In this document: one piece after another, positions 1 to 10,046 of the stretch | Numbering within the stretch: position 1 is the first letter of the stretch | Layout: each line of letters begins with the position of its first letter | Assembly: GCA_963854835.1 (NCBI GenBank) | Contig: OY978530.1 | Coordinates: forward strand, 7,148,854-7,212,853 | Direction: 5' to 3' | DNA: 64,000 nt | Source: Megamerina dolium | Taxonomy: Eukaryota; Arthropoda; Insecta; Diptera; Megamerinidae | Position numbers and translations under genes: made by a program | Notes under the pieces: generated by a model | Told to the model about the DNA's origin: nothing | The model's database searches: none | The model's input: the letters and a program-made list of their open reading frames with translations, nothing else

Positions 1-560
1 ATTTTGAGGTAGTGACGGACTTTGTCTTTTTTGGAACCAGCATTAAAATAATCAATAACGTCAGACTGGTGATATTGCGTAGGATCACTCGTGCTAACAA
101 ATGCTACTTTAGGCTAAGTAAGCAATTGAGAAGTCAAATCCTCTATCGATAAACGAAAATCACGCTCTAAAAGTATCTCATCATCCCTGCCCTTACATAT
201 GGTGCCGAAGCTTGGACAATTTCCATCTCAGATGAGAGGTCCTACGCAAGATCTTTGGACCTGTTTGCGTTGGAGGAAACTATCAAATAAGGTACCAAAA
301 TAAGCTATATGAGCTATAAGCCATAGTAAGACATAGTAAAGTGCATCCAAATTTCACTGTTGCGCTGGCTAGGTCATCTTGAGTGACAGAAACCCCCTGG
401 TGAACGACGCAGAAGAGGCAGACTCTACTTCCAGTGGAAAGACCAAGTACTGAAGAATTTGTCAGCGCTTGGAATATCTAACTGGTGGCGGCAAGCGAGG
501 CACGCCAACTTTTTGCCTGAAACGATTTTCTGTTGCAATGGTCTCATAAATAAGTAAGTA
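1..560 (+). mobile_element. RTE-type LINE, degraded 3' end (RTE copy 1)
   Basis: This stretch runs parallel to the 3' part of the complete RTE copy (compare 12770-13170), with the same order of landmarks: the region coding for V-R-D-F-V-Y-L-G-T, the A-E-A-W-T region and the C-terminal W-K-D-Q-V-L region. Many substitutions, small deletions and stops leave no usable reading frame. It closes with the family's TAAG-type tail at 551-560. The window edge cuts its 5' side. It is the most diverged of the five RTE copies seen here, so probably the oldest. Confidence 0.85.
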
Positions 561-2528
561 TTGATCCCTGGGTTTGAAAACTGTGGGCAAGTGGGCTGAC
601 TATCTAGCAACTTGGCTTGTGCACTTTTTACTCTTACCCGTAATTTCAGTACCGTAGATTCGTAATACCAAGCTGCATCGATATATAGTAGTTTTTCCTT
701 TACTAGCCAAATCATAAAGAACCAAAAAATATGTACACTTGAAGCTACAAGTGAGAAAAATTAATAACAACAACAATTGTATCACAAAAATTATTTTCTA
801 GATTATTAATTACAACTCTTGCACCAAAAGTACCAGCATCAGCAGACCGAATATTTTCTGTTGGCCGCACTATACCCACTCATCCATGGCTTTATGATGT
901 TGGAAAAAAACCTTTGGAAAAAAATTAACAACTGCCCACATCTTAAGGTTTCAGGTCGTTCATCAAGGGTGTTCAGCGGTGAACGAGTGTATCCCGGTGG
1001 GCTTGCCGGAGTGGTGCACTTGCCTTCAGGTAGTAATGGGGGCAGACGTGATGATGACGGTCTCAAACGATCTTGATATTATTGTAAATTATACACGGAC
1101 ACTTTTCACTATTTTTACAAGTTAAATGCTTCGCAATTTATTTAAATTAACCGTTTATTAAATTTAATAGTAAATGTATATAATGCAATGTATATGTATA
1201 TATTAATCGGGAATCGGGGTATCTACGCCAGAACACGTTTGTCGCGCACTGCCCGTATACAGTTTGCATGGTAAGCTATTTTTCACTCTCTCTCCTTTTC
1301 TCTCTCTCTCTCTCTCGCTAGCCCAATCTTTTCGTTTTACTTTTTTTCTTTTCACGGTTTTTTTTTGTTATTCTTTTCTAAACAAATAATAAATTATAAA
1401 AAATTGAAAATAAAGAAAAATAAACCCTCGGGCAGTACGCGACTTTTCCCCTCCCGGTAATAATTGTATGCCTTCAATTTTTAATTCTAAATTAAATAAT
1501 TGAAATAAATAAAGTGTAAAACATTTGAATATATAAAAGTGAAAAAAAAAGTGTATTACTTGCAACAACAGCAACAGCCATACCTCGAGACAGAGGCAAT
1601 CACCGTCAGCAGCATCTCTACCATGACACTACCAACAGACAAGTTTGCCACCAAATTAAGCGAGCCCATTGGCATCCACTCGCTCCCCGCTGAATCACGG
1701 GAAATAATAAGAAGATAAGGTTGCCTTCTGCTCTGGAAATTAGATTTTTTATTTTGTTTATATTTTTTAATTTAAAGTTTTAGAGACTTCTTTTTCATAG
1801 GGACTTTATATCACCAAAAAAAAAATAAGAAAGTAATTAAAACAGAAAGTGGTCGTACACCAGATGTACGAGATTTCGAGTCAAAGTGGTTGAAAATTAA
1901 GTACCGAGTGTCGATATATTGTAGCACATCGATAATAATAGAATTAAATACTCCAAATGAATTTTTGTGAGAGAGAGTGAATGAGTCTCGAAGTTTGTAA
2001 TATCTGTTGCTCTAACACGGTTCGTGAGAGTCCCACCGGAAATTAAATGTCACTGGAAATGTTAATGGCTGTGAGAAAAAATCGTATGTACAGTACGTAG
2101 AAATTTATCTTTATTGGCTCGAAGTGCACGTGAAAAATCAACAAAGATATTCCAGATTATATTTCACATATAGTAATCATAAATGCCAGATCGGCGGGAT
2201 TTGCGGAGCATGTAATACATCCGACTGATTTATAATGTGAGACTTCGTATTCATAACGTTATGATGGTTTTCTTGGGTCATGAAAAGTATCAAATAGTGG
2301 GAAGATAACACCTGAGTCCATTCATACGCAGATAAACTATGGCAGCGCACAGTTGTTTTGATGCTTCGTAGAAGCTAACAAACTTGATGAATGCAGTTAC
2401 GAAGAACTGTACAAAGTAAGTGAGGGATTTGTGTGGTAGTCAGTATCGTGTAATCTTCCAAAACGTTGTTTACATAATGTGGGTGTAGCTTCAAAAGGTT
2501 ATATAATGCCCGAGCCACAATCCTCGTA
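561..2528. other. Unassigned AT-rich stretch, no gene recognised
   Basis: No protein family is recognisable on either strand. Visible structure is limited to a TC-rich simple repeat around 1280-1318, homopolymer A/T runs, and a TATA-like motif (ATATATAAAA, about 1530-1540) lying roughly 90 bp upstream of a 31-codon ORF at 1623-1718. That ORF and its leader could be the 5' end of a LINE or LTR element, but nothing confirms it. On the minus strand about 2300-2520 stays open for several tens of codons without a recognisable match. Confidence 0.4.
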
Positions 2529-3200
2529 TCAGAATTTCCGTGATAGTAATCGTAAGGGGCCAGTATTTGGCGAGAGCGAATGCGTTGACATTACTAAATC
2601 ATTTCTCTCGTCGATTGAACAAGATTTCTTTGGGAATTGATGATCCGAACTCACTTTTCCGCTGAGTTCCGTTGTAGGTAATGTATTACTACGGGCTGTA
2701 GATATCCTGATCGGGAACTGCTTTCTCTTTCTACATGATCTGTAAGAGATATATATTGCAGCTTGAGTGTGAGCTGAGATGCGAAGAGTATGAAACTTCG
2801 GAGTAGAGTCATGCGCTGTGAAAAAGTGAATTATATTGCTTTCCACAAAGACGGCAGGAATACCTGCTGTGGCACTTCGCAACGGTATGTGATGTCGCCA
2901 AGCAGTTGCTGCAAATCTTGTTCTGATGCACACAGATTATTCTCTTTTTAAGTGTAAGTTTGGAAAACTCTGTGCATCGTCGCATAACGATGCACATAAC
3001 GGGCAGCGTGTATTTGTGATCGTAGGGTCGGACGAATTAACATCATTAGTTGCTATAAGGGAGTTGTCGGGACCTTTTGGATGTCGTGAACTACTGGTTT
3101 GCGTCTGCATCGTAGTGCTTCGAGCATCATGAGACGAGCAAGGGATTTTATCGAAACTTATTTTAGTATGGAATAAAGAAACAGCTCTATGTAATTATGA
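2529..3200 (-). pseudogene. BEL/Pao Gag zinc-knuckle remnant (second module)
   Basis: Read on the minus strand, this piece holds a cysteine-rich segment with the spacing of BEL Gag C-termini: a first CPLC motif near 3000, then C-S-N-C-L...H...C and C-R-L-C-G-K-Q-Y-N-S-L-F-H at 2809-2900. The final pattern (C-x2-C...Y-N-S-L-H) is typical of the knuckle that precedes the BEL protease. The frame changes more than once and stops intervene. It lies downstream of another BEL protease fragment on the same strand, which is the wrong order for one element. It is therefore either a second partial copy or a rearranged one. Confidence 0.6.
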
Positions 3201-3249
3201 TTTCGTGTAACGACCAGTAACTATCTATCCATGAACGGTGTTTTGTGCC

Positions 3250-3680
3250 ATCAAACTTCCAAGAATGTTTTTTTTTTCACTCCTTCGAGTACCAGTGATG
3301 AGTATATATCAGCTCTTGATATTAAATCCACAGGGGAACTTCTGAGTAGATTTTCATCCGCCAATCGTAAACCAGAGAACTCTTTTCGTAAGTTTGCAGA
3401 TATCGGGTGTGATGGGAGTTTTCCCGAAAGTTTCTCTAATACGAAAGCATCAACCTTCATTGAAAGACTCGTGTCAATCCGAGATCCCATCACCAATGAA
3501 CACCATTTCGTCGGATGTACCGTAACTACCTCATTCAGTCTGGTGACTTTAGTTCGAAAGTCCGAAGGTTGCTCCGGAGCCTGAGTCGATCAAGGCACGG
3601 GCTTTAAATGTTTTGTTCCGATGTCGAATATATACCAGTGCTGTTCCAAGGAGCACTGTGGAATCTGCTGTTGAAGATTT
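3250..3680 (-). pseudogene. BEL/Pao aspartic protease remnant
   Basis: On the minus strand, the segment around 3560-3600 codes for A-R-A-L-I-D-S-G-S-G, the retropepsin active-site motif of BEL polyproteins. About 80 further residues (3251-3496) resemble the rest of the protease/DUF1758 region. A stop follows shortly after the active site and the frame shifts between the two halves. It follows directly on the Gag remnant at 3700-4660, the normal BEL order. The enzyme would cleave Gag-Pol; this copy cannot be made as one protein. Confidence 0.7.
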
Positions 3681-3699
3681 TTCAGTTTTGTCGGGATCC

Positions 3700-4660
3700 T
3701 CAGTAGCAACTGCTCGTAGCTGGGAAGCTCGACAGTTTAAGAAAATCGGGACAATGACGAAGCGGTTGCGAATTTCGACACAATGGGCAATCGCGATATG
3801 AAACGTTGATGTGATCTGTGTTTACTTTTCGGGGGTACACTGTAGGATTGTAGAATCGCTTGATAGGAGTAAATCGACTGGGTTGTCGACTAGGTGGTTG
3901 TCTGAATGGCCGAGGACCACTTCGTGTATCTGAAACAGACTCCAGTGTCTGATAACGCTCAGAGAAAAAAGCGTCAAAATCGCTCCACTTCGAAATTTCA
4001 CACTTATCCTTCAACGATTGCTCCCATAGACACAAGGTTGTATCGGGGAGTTTTGTTGAACATAAGTACATGAAAATCGCATTCCAGTGACTAGTGTCAA
4101 AGTTCAAAAATTTCAAGTTTGTGATGCAGTCGTTAATGCTGCGCTGTAAGCGCTTTAAATTGGGACCGGTTTCATTGGTAATCGATTGTAGGCCGAAAAG
4201 TGTGTTCAACTGTATATTTATAAGTATCCTCTTGTTTTCGTACCGCTGTTCAAGATTATACCAAGCTAGCGCGAAGCCATCAATAGTCAGGGTATTCAAC
4301 TTAATGATGCTATGCGACTCTCCAGGGGCTTTTTGGAGTAAGTGGTACAATTTATCTACTGGGGATAACCGGGGGTTATTTAGATATAGAGCCGTAAACA
4401 TATCTCTGAAGCTGGGCCAAGATACATAATCCCTGTAAAAGCATTCTGTGTCACATAGCGGCAATTGAATAGGGGAAATGAATATTCATTATTTACTCTT
4501 TCAACGGGTGGATGGGGAATTGCGGGAGAAGACGAAACTGTGGGGGTGCCACTTTGGAACTCAGCTTGTGAAAATGAGCGTTGATTGCAGAGAAGCACCG
4601 GACATAAGAGGTTTTCTGTGCTTTCGAGGTAAATTTTGCATGATCTTTCGGTTTGATGGC
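3700..4660 (-). pseudogene. BEL/Pao Gag remnant (DUF1759-like)
   Basis: A 254-codon minus-strand frame (3700-4464) carries the features of BEL Gag: W-x-S-F-R-D-M-F followed by K-L-Y-H-L-L, the E-Q-R-Y-E-N repeat-like helix, and a C-terminal knuckle (C-P-L-C...H-C-P-D-F). The beginning lies in another frame (4380-4598), so a frameshift sits near 4450. No long terminal repeat was found beside it; the Tc1-like element starts right at its upstream edge and may have separated it from the rest. Confidence 0.75.
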
Positions 4661-4664
4661 ATGA

Positions 4665-6291
4665 AAATAGCCATTTTTTTTATTAGTTACAGATATTTAC
4701 AGTATTTATAAAAGATTTATGAAAAAAATTGCAAGTTCTACGCAAAAGAAAAGAAAAAAACAACAAAAAGAAATTTTACTCAACTTTACAGGTGTCAAGA
4801 AACTCTTTTCACAACTATTTTTTTAATTCCTTTACGCAACACTTCAACGATTAACGGTACATTTACAGTTATCTATTTGCGTAAACGCGTTGCAGTGACC
4901 CGTTCCTATGATTTTGTTTGTTAGTTTGTGATTAATTTATCCACATTTTCCACATTTCCACATCATCTCTTTAAATATTGTGTTTTTAAAATGACAGGCA
5001 AAATGTTATCGGCTGAAGTGGTTCAGCTTATATACTACAATCGCCAATTGGGAGAAAATGTGGAGAAGTTATCAGAAATGTTCTCCGTAACACGTAAGAC
5101 AATTTATAATGTTTTAAATCTTTCTGAAAATGAGGGTAGATTGGAGCCAATGTGTGGAGGTGGCCCAAAGCTTAAAATTACTGATCGGGCAGAGCGCTTA
5201 ATGATGAGGGAACTGCACAAAAATCCACAAATTTCGACCAGAACGCTTGCGGAGAAACTCGGGGAAGAGTGTGGTATAGTGGTTTCCCATGAAACTGTAC
5301 GACAGGCGATGCTGAGAAACAAATACTCATCAAGAATTGCTCTTAAGAAGCCGCTGCTATCAGCACAAAATATTGAAAGACGTTTCTCCTTCGCCTCAAG
5401 GCTCAACCTGATGAATATTGGGACAACGTAATATTCTGTGACGAAACAAAAATGATGTTGTATTACAACGATGGACCGACCAGAGTGTGGCGCAAGGTAT
5501 TAACAGCTTTAGAAAATCGACACATAATTCCTACTGTTAAATTTGGAAAAATGTTCATTATGATTTGGGGATGTATCTCCAGCAGAGGAGTATGAGAATT
5601 GGCTTTTATAGAGTCAACCATGGACGCACAACATTATTTAGGCATTTTGAAGTCATTTAATCAGTAGTGCGAAAAAATGTGGGTTCATCAGAGAGGGCAA
5701 ACCTCATTTCAAATTTTATCAAGATAATGACACAAAGCATAAGGCGAGTTGGGTGCGACTGTGGCTTGTTTATAACTGCGGTGAAGTTATGGATACACCA
5801 GCCCAAAGTCCAGACCTTAACCCTATTGAAAATCTGTGGGTCTACTAAAAGAAAAAAGTGGCTAAAAGGCAACTTAAAAACCTTACAGCACTTAAAACTG
5901 CTATATTGGAAGAGTGGCAAAATATACCGATCAATTATGACCTAAAAAATTGGTTTATTCTATGAATAAACGGCTACAATGCGTGATAGATGCTAAAGGT
6001 GGCCATACTAAATACTAAATATTTTAATTGATCAAATTTTAACTAATTAATATTATAAAAAAATACTTTGTATCGATTGTGAAAAGAGTTTCTTGACAAT
6101 TGAGTAAAATTTCTTCTTGTTGTATTTTTCTTTTCTTTTGCGTAGAACTTGCAATCTTTTATAAATACTGTAAATATCTGTAACTAATAAAAAAAAATTT
6201 GTATGGAAATAAAACTTAATATTTTTGACTAAGAAAGTTGAAAATTTGAGGTTTTTTTCAATGTGTAAACTAATTCTTGACAACCTGTATG
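4665..6291 (+). mobile_element. Tc1-like DNA transposon with long inverted arms
   Basis: Inverted arms of about 120-145 bp flank a Tc1-like transposase gene: left 4680-4825, right 6070-6196 reversed. The left arm has two small insertions relative to the right. A short terminus beginning CAGGT and followed by TCAAGAA is present at 4791 next to TA, and an inverted counterpart ends at 6291, also next to TA. The exact left boundary is uncertain because the right side extends about 95 bp beyond the matching arms. The element interrupts or abuts the BEL Gag fragment on its left. Confidence 0.7.
4991..6018 (+). pseudogene. Tc1-like transposase, frameshifted
   Basis: The ATG at 4991 opens a clean N-terminal half to about 5431. 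It holds a helix-turn-helix (S-V-T-R-K-T-I-Y-N-V-L) and a second HTH (residues about 70-115, S-T-R-T-L-A-E-K-L). The catalytic half continues in other frames: I-F-C-D-E-T-K with the first Asp near 5437, a decayed Q-D-N equivalent near 5725, and the S-P-D-L-N-P-I-E-N-L-W motif near 5805-5840. Several frameshifts and stops (for example near 5428, 5590 and 5725) destroy it. Such enzymes cut and paste elements into TA sites. The upstream in-frame codons from 4928 probably belong to the leader. Confidence 0.8.
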
Positions 6292-6825
6292 TAAAGCAGC
6301 AACAATTGATATACGATATACCTTATTTTTCATATATATGTACATATACGTAGAAAATAAGTAGTATACGGGATTTACCGTGCACATACAACATACTTTG
6401 GTGGGCAAGATTTGCTTAGCACACGTTGCGAGTCAAATCCTCGAAGGACCAAAGTGTTATTTAGAATTTCATTATAAGCTTTACTTTATTTATAAATTAT
6501 AGAAATAAACAACAAAACAAACCCAAACAAAAAAAATCGAATCAAAATCAATTGTCAATATACTAGTGTATATTAGGGTGGGTCACGAAAAAAGTTCGAA
6601 AATTTCAACCTTAATGAACCAGAATGTTGTATGTTATCATAGCTCAGTTGTTAATTATCCGATTTTTACAAATGATAACTTGTTGAAAAGGTCTCGGAGT
6701 CCAACTGCTCTATATTTCAATTTGAATTTTAATGATACCCTAAAAAATCACATTCAGCTCCCTCGATTCTAATCAACATTTCTTCCATCATATAATTAAA
6801 TCCAAACTCTTGTATTGATTTCCAG
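6292..6825. other. Unassigned spacer between transposons
   Basis: AT-rich sequence with no protein-coding signal. A 60-bp segment (about 6395-6456) has complementary ends (CTTTGGT / ACCAAAG) and an inner CGAG-TCAAATC-CTCG hairpin that resembles a tRNA T-arm; no anticodon arm is evident. This is the flanking DNA on the 3' side of the gypsy-type element. Confidence 0.45.
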
Positions 6826-6894
6826 CGCTTCGTAAAAAGCGCTGGAGAAATGAATCAATCAGAAAACTTTGTGTTAATAATTGTTCTTTATTGT
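6826..6894 (-). repeat. Truncated 3' LTR of the gypsy-type element
   Basis: These 69 bp match 20640-20708 almost exactly. Similarity stops abruptly on both sides: to the left at flanking DNA, to the right inside the integrase gene. A deletion therefore removed most of the 3' LTR and the end of pol, with a short shared ATTG at the junction. Confidence 0.8.
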
Positions 6895-7522
6895 CTATTG
6901 GCGAATGGGCAAAAGTCATGTACCAATGAAGGTGTAGTATTATAGCAATAAGTGAAGTACTTTAGCCATTCATCCCAGTCTGTTTTGTCTATCGAAATAT
7001 TGGATCGAAGATATCCATTAAAAGTTCTATGGCTTCCTTCTACAGTTCCTAGAGTCTGGTGATGGTGTGCTGTTGAGGTTATATTTTCTATTTTTAGTAG
7101 TTTGCAAATTTCGTCAAAAACTTGATTTTTATATTCGGTGCCCATGTCAGTAATTATTTTCATCACGGGGCCGTAGACAAGTATAACATTTTCAAATACT
7201 GCTTTTGCTATTGTTTTTGCATTTTTCTTAGCTACTGGTACTGATATTAGATATTTTGTCAGTCACATGTTATGGTGACTGCATATATATTGCCATTCTC
7301 TGATTGTGGTAATGATCCAATGGTGTCGATTTGAACTACGTCAAATGCTTTGGTTGGTGTTTCGGTGATTATCATTTCTTGTTTTATATTTCTTTGTGAT
7401 TTGTTTTTCATACAGTGATCATATTTTTTAATATACTGGTAATATCTTTGGTCATATTTTTCCAATAATAGTGTTGTCTTATTTTCTTTAATGTACGACT
7501 GATACCTGGGTGGCCTCCCCAT
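6888..7522 (-). pseudogene. Ty3/gypsy integrase, truncated
   Basis: Two minus-strand frames cover the integrase. Frame 7259-7522 begins with the end of the HHCC zinc domain (C-M-K-N-K) and reaches the first catalytic Asp (Q-I-D-T-I-G-S-L-P). After a frame break, 6888-7166 holds the second Asp (I-I-T-D-M-G-T-E-Y) and the catalytic Glu region (H-H-Q-T-L-G-T-V-E-G-S-H). The zinc-binding H-P-G-I-S-R-T motif lies upstream in the RNase H frame (about 7490-7515). The protein stops within the core at the deletion into the LTR, so the C-terminal domain is absent. It would have inserted the element's DNA into the genome. Confidence 0.85.
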
Positions 7523-8240
7523 AGTGGATCATCGTGATATTTTTGTAAAATCTCTTTGTTTTTGTCATCATTTGTTATTTTTATAATTTTGGGCATCAGT
7601 TCTATTTTTATATCCTCGAGGATTTTATTTCCTTTTTCTTTATATTCAGTGGTCCGGATCATTTTAAATAAGTCATCATTCAATGACTGCTGCAGCGTTT
7701 TCACCTTATTTTTTATTGCTATTTTTTCAAGCATTGGAAATAATTGATATAGATCAATTTTGCCATTATCTTTCATAATTTTTATTTCGGAAAAATCTAT
7801 GCGTGATAAAGCGTCTGCTGTATAGTTTTTCTTACCCCACAAATACTCAACGGTGAAGTCATATTCCTCTAGATCTAATCTCATACGTGTGAGTTTTAAA
7901 GATGGATTTTTCATTGCAAATAGATACGACAGTGGTCGATGATCGCTTTTGACCATAAATTTTGTTCCATAGATATATGGCCTAAAATGTGTAATGGCCC
8001 GGTGGATTGCTGCTAGTTCCTGTTCAATTGTTGATTTATTGCTTTTACCTTTCGTGAAAGATCCTGATGGGTAAGCAATTGGTAATTGTAATCCACCGTA
8101 TTCTTGACTAAGTACCGCACCGCATGCATATATACTAGAATCTGTGGTTATACAAAAGTGTCTTTGAAAATCTGGATATTGAAGTATTTGTGTACATATT
8201 TATTAATGCATTTTTTTAATATTTGAATGCATTTTCACAT
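7408..8240 (-). pseudogene. Ty3/gypsy RNase H and connection domain
   Basis: The frame 7408-7956 carries the final RNase H motif region (V-K-S-D-H-R-P-L-S-Y-L-F) and the characteristic Y-T-A-D-A-L-S-R, then a linker and the integrase zinc-finger start (H-P-G-I-S-R-T-L). Upstream, 7957-8240 on the same strand codes for the earlier parts (T-T-D-S-S-I-Y-A-C-G-A-V-L and T-I-E-Q-E-L-A-A-I-H) without a start codon of its own. RNase H removes template RNA during reverse transcription. A frame change separates it from the RT at about 8260. Confidence 0.85.
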
Positions 8241-8283
8241 TCTGTAGTTCATTCGAAAGTTACCTTTTTTCTCCAGAGTATTG

Positions 8284-9110
8284 TTAAAAGACGTGAATGT
8301 TCTGCAAAATTTGGTAAAAAACGGTTTGGTAAACAAAACGGTTGGTTTCATTGGCATTTTTAGGAGTTGGATAGTCTAGGATTATCTTGAATTTGCTATC
8401 GTCTGTAATAATGCCTTTATCTGTGCATTTGTGTCTTAAATATGTTACTTCGTGACTAAAGAATGTACATTTTTCTGGATGAAGTTTTAAGTTATACTTT
8501 CGGCATATTTCAAATACTTTTGTCAAGTTTTTAAATCGTCCATGTAAAGAAAAGCTTGTGCTGGTGATAAACCTACAAATACAATTGTCATCATTCTTTG
8601 GAATGAGCATGGAGCTATTTTTAAACCATATGGAAGACGTTTGAAACAGAATGAGCCCTTATCTGTTGAAAAGGATGTGAAATCCCTTGAATTTTCATCT
8701 AACTCAATTTGGTGGAACTCTGACGTTAAGTCTAGGCAAGAAAAATATTTTGCTTTACTTAATTGGTCGTCTATTCTTGGCAATGGAAATTTATCCGCTA
8801 TTATCTTTTTGTTGATTCCACTGTAATCTATTACTAATCTCCATCTTTTATTTGTGCTACCTGGCATAGATTTTTTCAGTACTAACAAAATTGGGCTATT
8901 GTATTCTGATGCTGATGGCTCTATTATATCATCTTTTATTAACTTATTTATTTGTCTAGTGATTTCTTCTTTATACGTGTATGGTATTCTATAGTTTTTG
9001 GTGTAGATTGGCTCGTTGTTTTTCAATCTTATTTTTTGTTTGTAAAAATTATTTACTAATGTTTTTTTTGGTTTCGAGCGTAAATACATCTATATAATTT
9101 TCCAACAATT
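8284..9110 (-). pseudogene. Ty3/gypsy reverse transcriptase
   Basis: Frame 8523-9089 contains the RT fingers and palm: R-L-V-I-D-Y-S-G-I-N-K-K, F-P-L-P-R-I-D-D, Y-F-S-C-L-D-L-T-S-E-F-H-Q-I (catalytic Asp) and F-L-Y-M-D-D (the YxDD box). Directly after the box the frame is lost; it resumes in 8284-8610 with the thumb motif (L-K-L-H-P-E-K-C-T-F-F) after loss of a few codons. Motifs match the 412/mdg1 branch rather than gypsy or ZAM. The usual G of S-G-F-H-Q is E here. Confidence 0.9.
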
Positions 9111-9396
9111 TCAGTAATTTTGCTTTTATAAAGGTTGGTAAGTTTTTAAATAGTGTTTGTAGTTTATCGTCTTTATTTTGATGATCGTTCCATGATATTG
9201 TTTTATAGTTATCCAGGCTTTCACATCAAATTTTGATAGAAGTATGTTATCATTTGTTGTATTGATTATTTTAATAAATGTATGGTATTAGTTGTTATTG
9301 AGTTTGCAACAAATACTCCAGGTTGTAGTTCCTGGTGTGGAATTAATATTTCCTTTTCTGGACTTTGTACGGTTATTTGTCTGATTACCTCAGAAA

Positions 9397-9760
9397 TCAT
9401 CTGGTCTTAAAATCAGAGTCTTGATTTTGCTGATAATCGAGAATACAATCGTATTTCTTCATAAAATCAAGTCCTAGTATTCCGTCAGATGGAATTGGAA
9501 AATCATCTTCTACTACATGAAATTCATGTTTAATTAGTAGGTTTTCGATTGTCAGATCAGCTTTTACTTTTCCCAATGTTTGTATTGCACCTTTGTTTAT
9601 GGTGTTATTCTTTATCTGTCCAATTTTGATTATGGAAATATCTGCGCCTGTATCGATTAGCAGTGTTGATACTCTATTATTTAACGTTGTTCTGGAGAAA
9701 ATGTATGTAGCTAGATTCAGGTTGATATTGTAGACTCTGCCATTGTTTTTATTGACGCTT
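9397..9760 (-). CDS. Ty3/gypsy protease domain of Pol
   Basis: An open minus-strand stretch, with no methionine at its start, codes for a retroviral-type aspartic protease. The active site L-L-I-D-T-G-A-D-I-S lies near 9640-9665 and the flap/hydrophobic motif I-L-G-L-D-F-M near 9455-9475. It overlaps the end of Gag in the -1 frame, with the overlap at the run TCCCCAAG (rc, about 9780). That is the arrangement used for programmed -1 frameshifting in this group. The frame ends with TGA at 9397-9399, so it does not run into RT in this copy. Confidence 0.8.
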
Positions 9761-10046
9761 ATTGAGTACTTGGGGATTGTACGTTTCTCGTACCTTCTGC
9801 TGTTACCCGGACGTTTCGACCGGTGTTGTTGTTGTATGAGCGGTTGTTTTGATTCTGGTAGGTATTGTGGTTACGACTCCCACGTCCTCTACCATGTCCA
9901 CGAAACCATGTATTTCCGCGCCCACGTCCGCGATAACCAAATCGGTTTTGATTTTGCATGTTGTGATTATAGTACAGTATGGTATTTTGGCCTCCGGTTG
10001 CTTCAGTGCAACTATTGATGAATTTGGACATTGCATCATTCATTGT
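9759..10046 (-). pseudogene. Gag C-terminus (Gly/Arg-rich nucleocapsid), 3' exon-like block
   Basis: The minus-strand frame from 10046 to 9759 continues Gag after the RTE insertion. The codons for M-N-D in the target-site duplication appear on both sides, and the frame is unbroken if one duplication is discounted. The sequence is rich in G-R-G-R-G and asparagine (residues about 35-75 of the frame), a nucleic-acid-binding tail that replaces CCHC knuckles in this lineage. It ends at TAA 9759-9761 just after the putative frameshift site. Confidence 0.8.
10035..10046. repeat. Left 12-bp target-site duplication of RTE copy 2
   Basis: ATCATTCATTGT occurs here and again, without mismatch, at 13171-13182. 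It directly brackets the LINE and lies inside the Gag frame. Confidence 0.95.
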
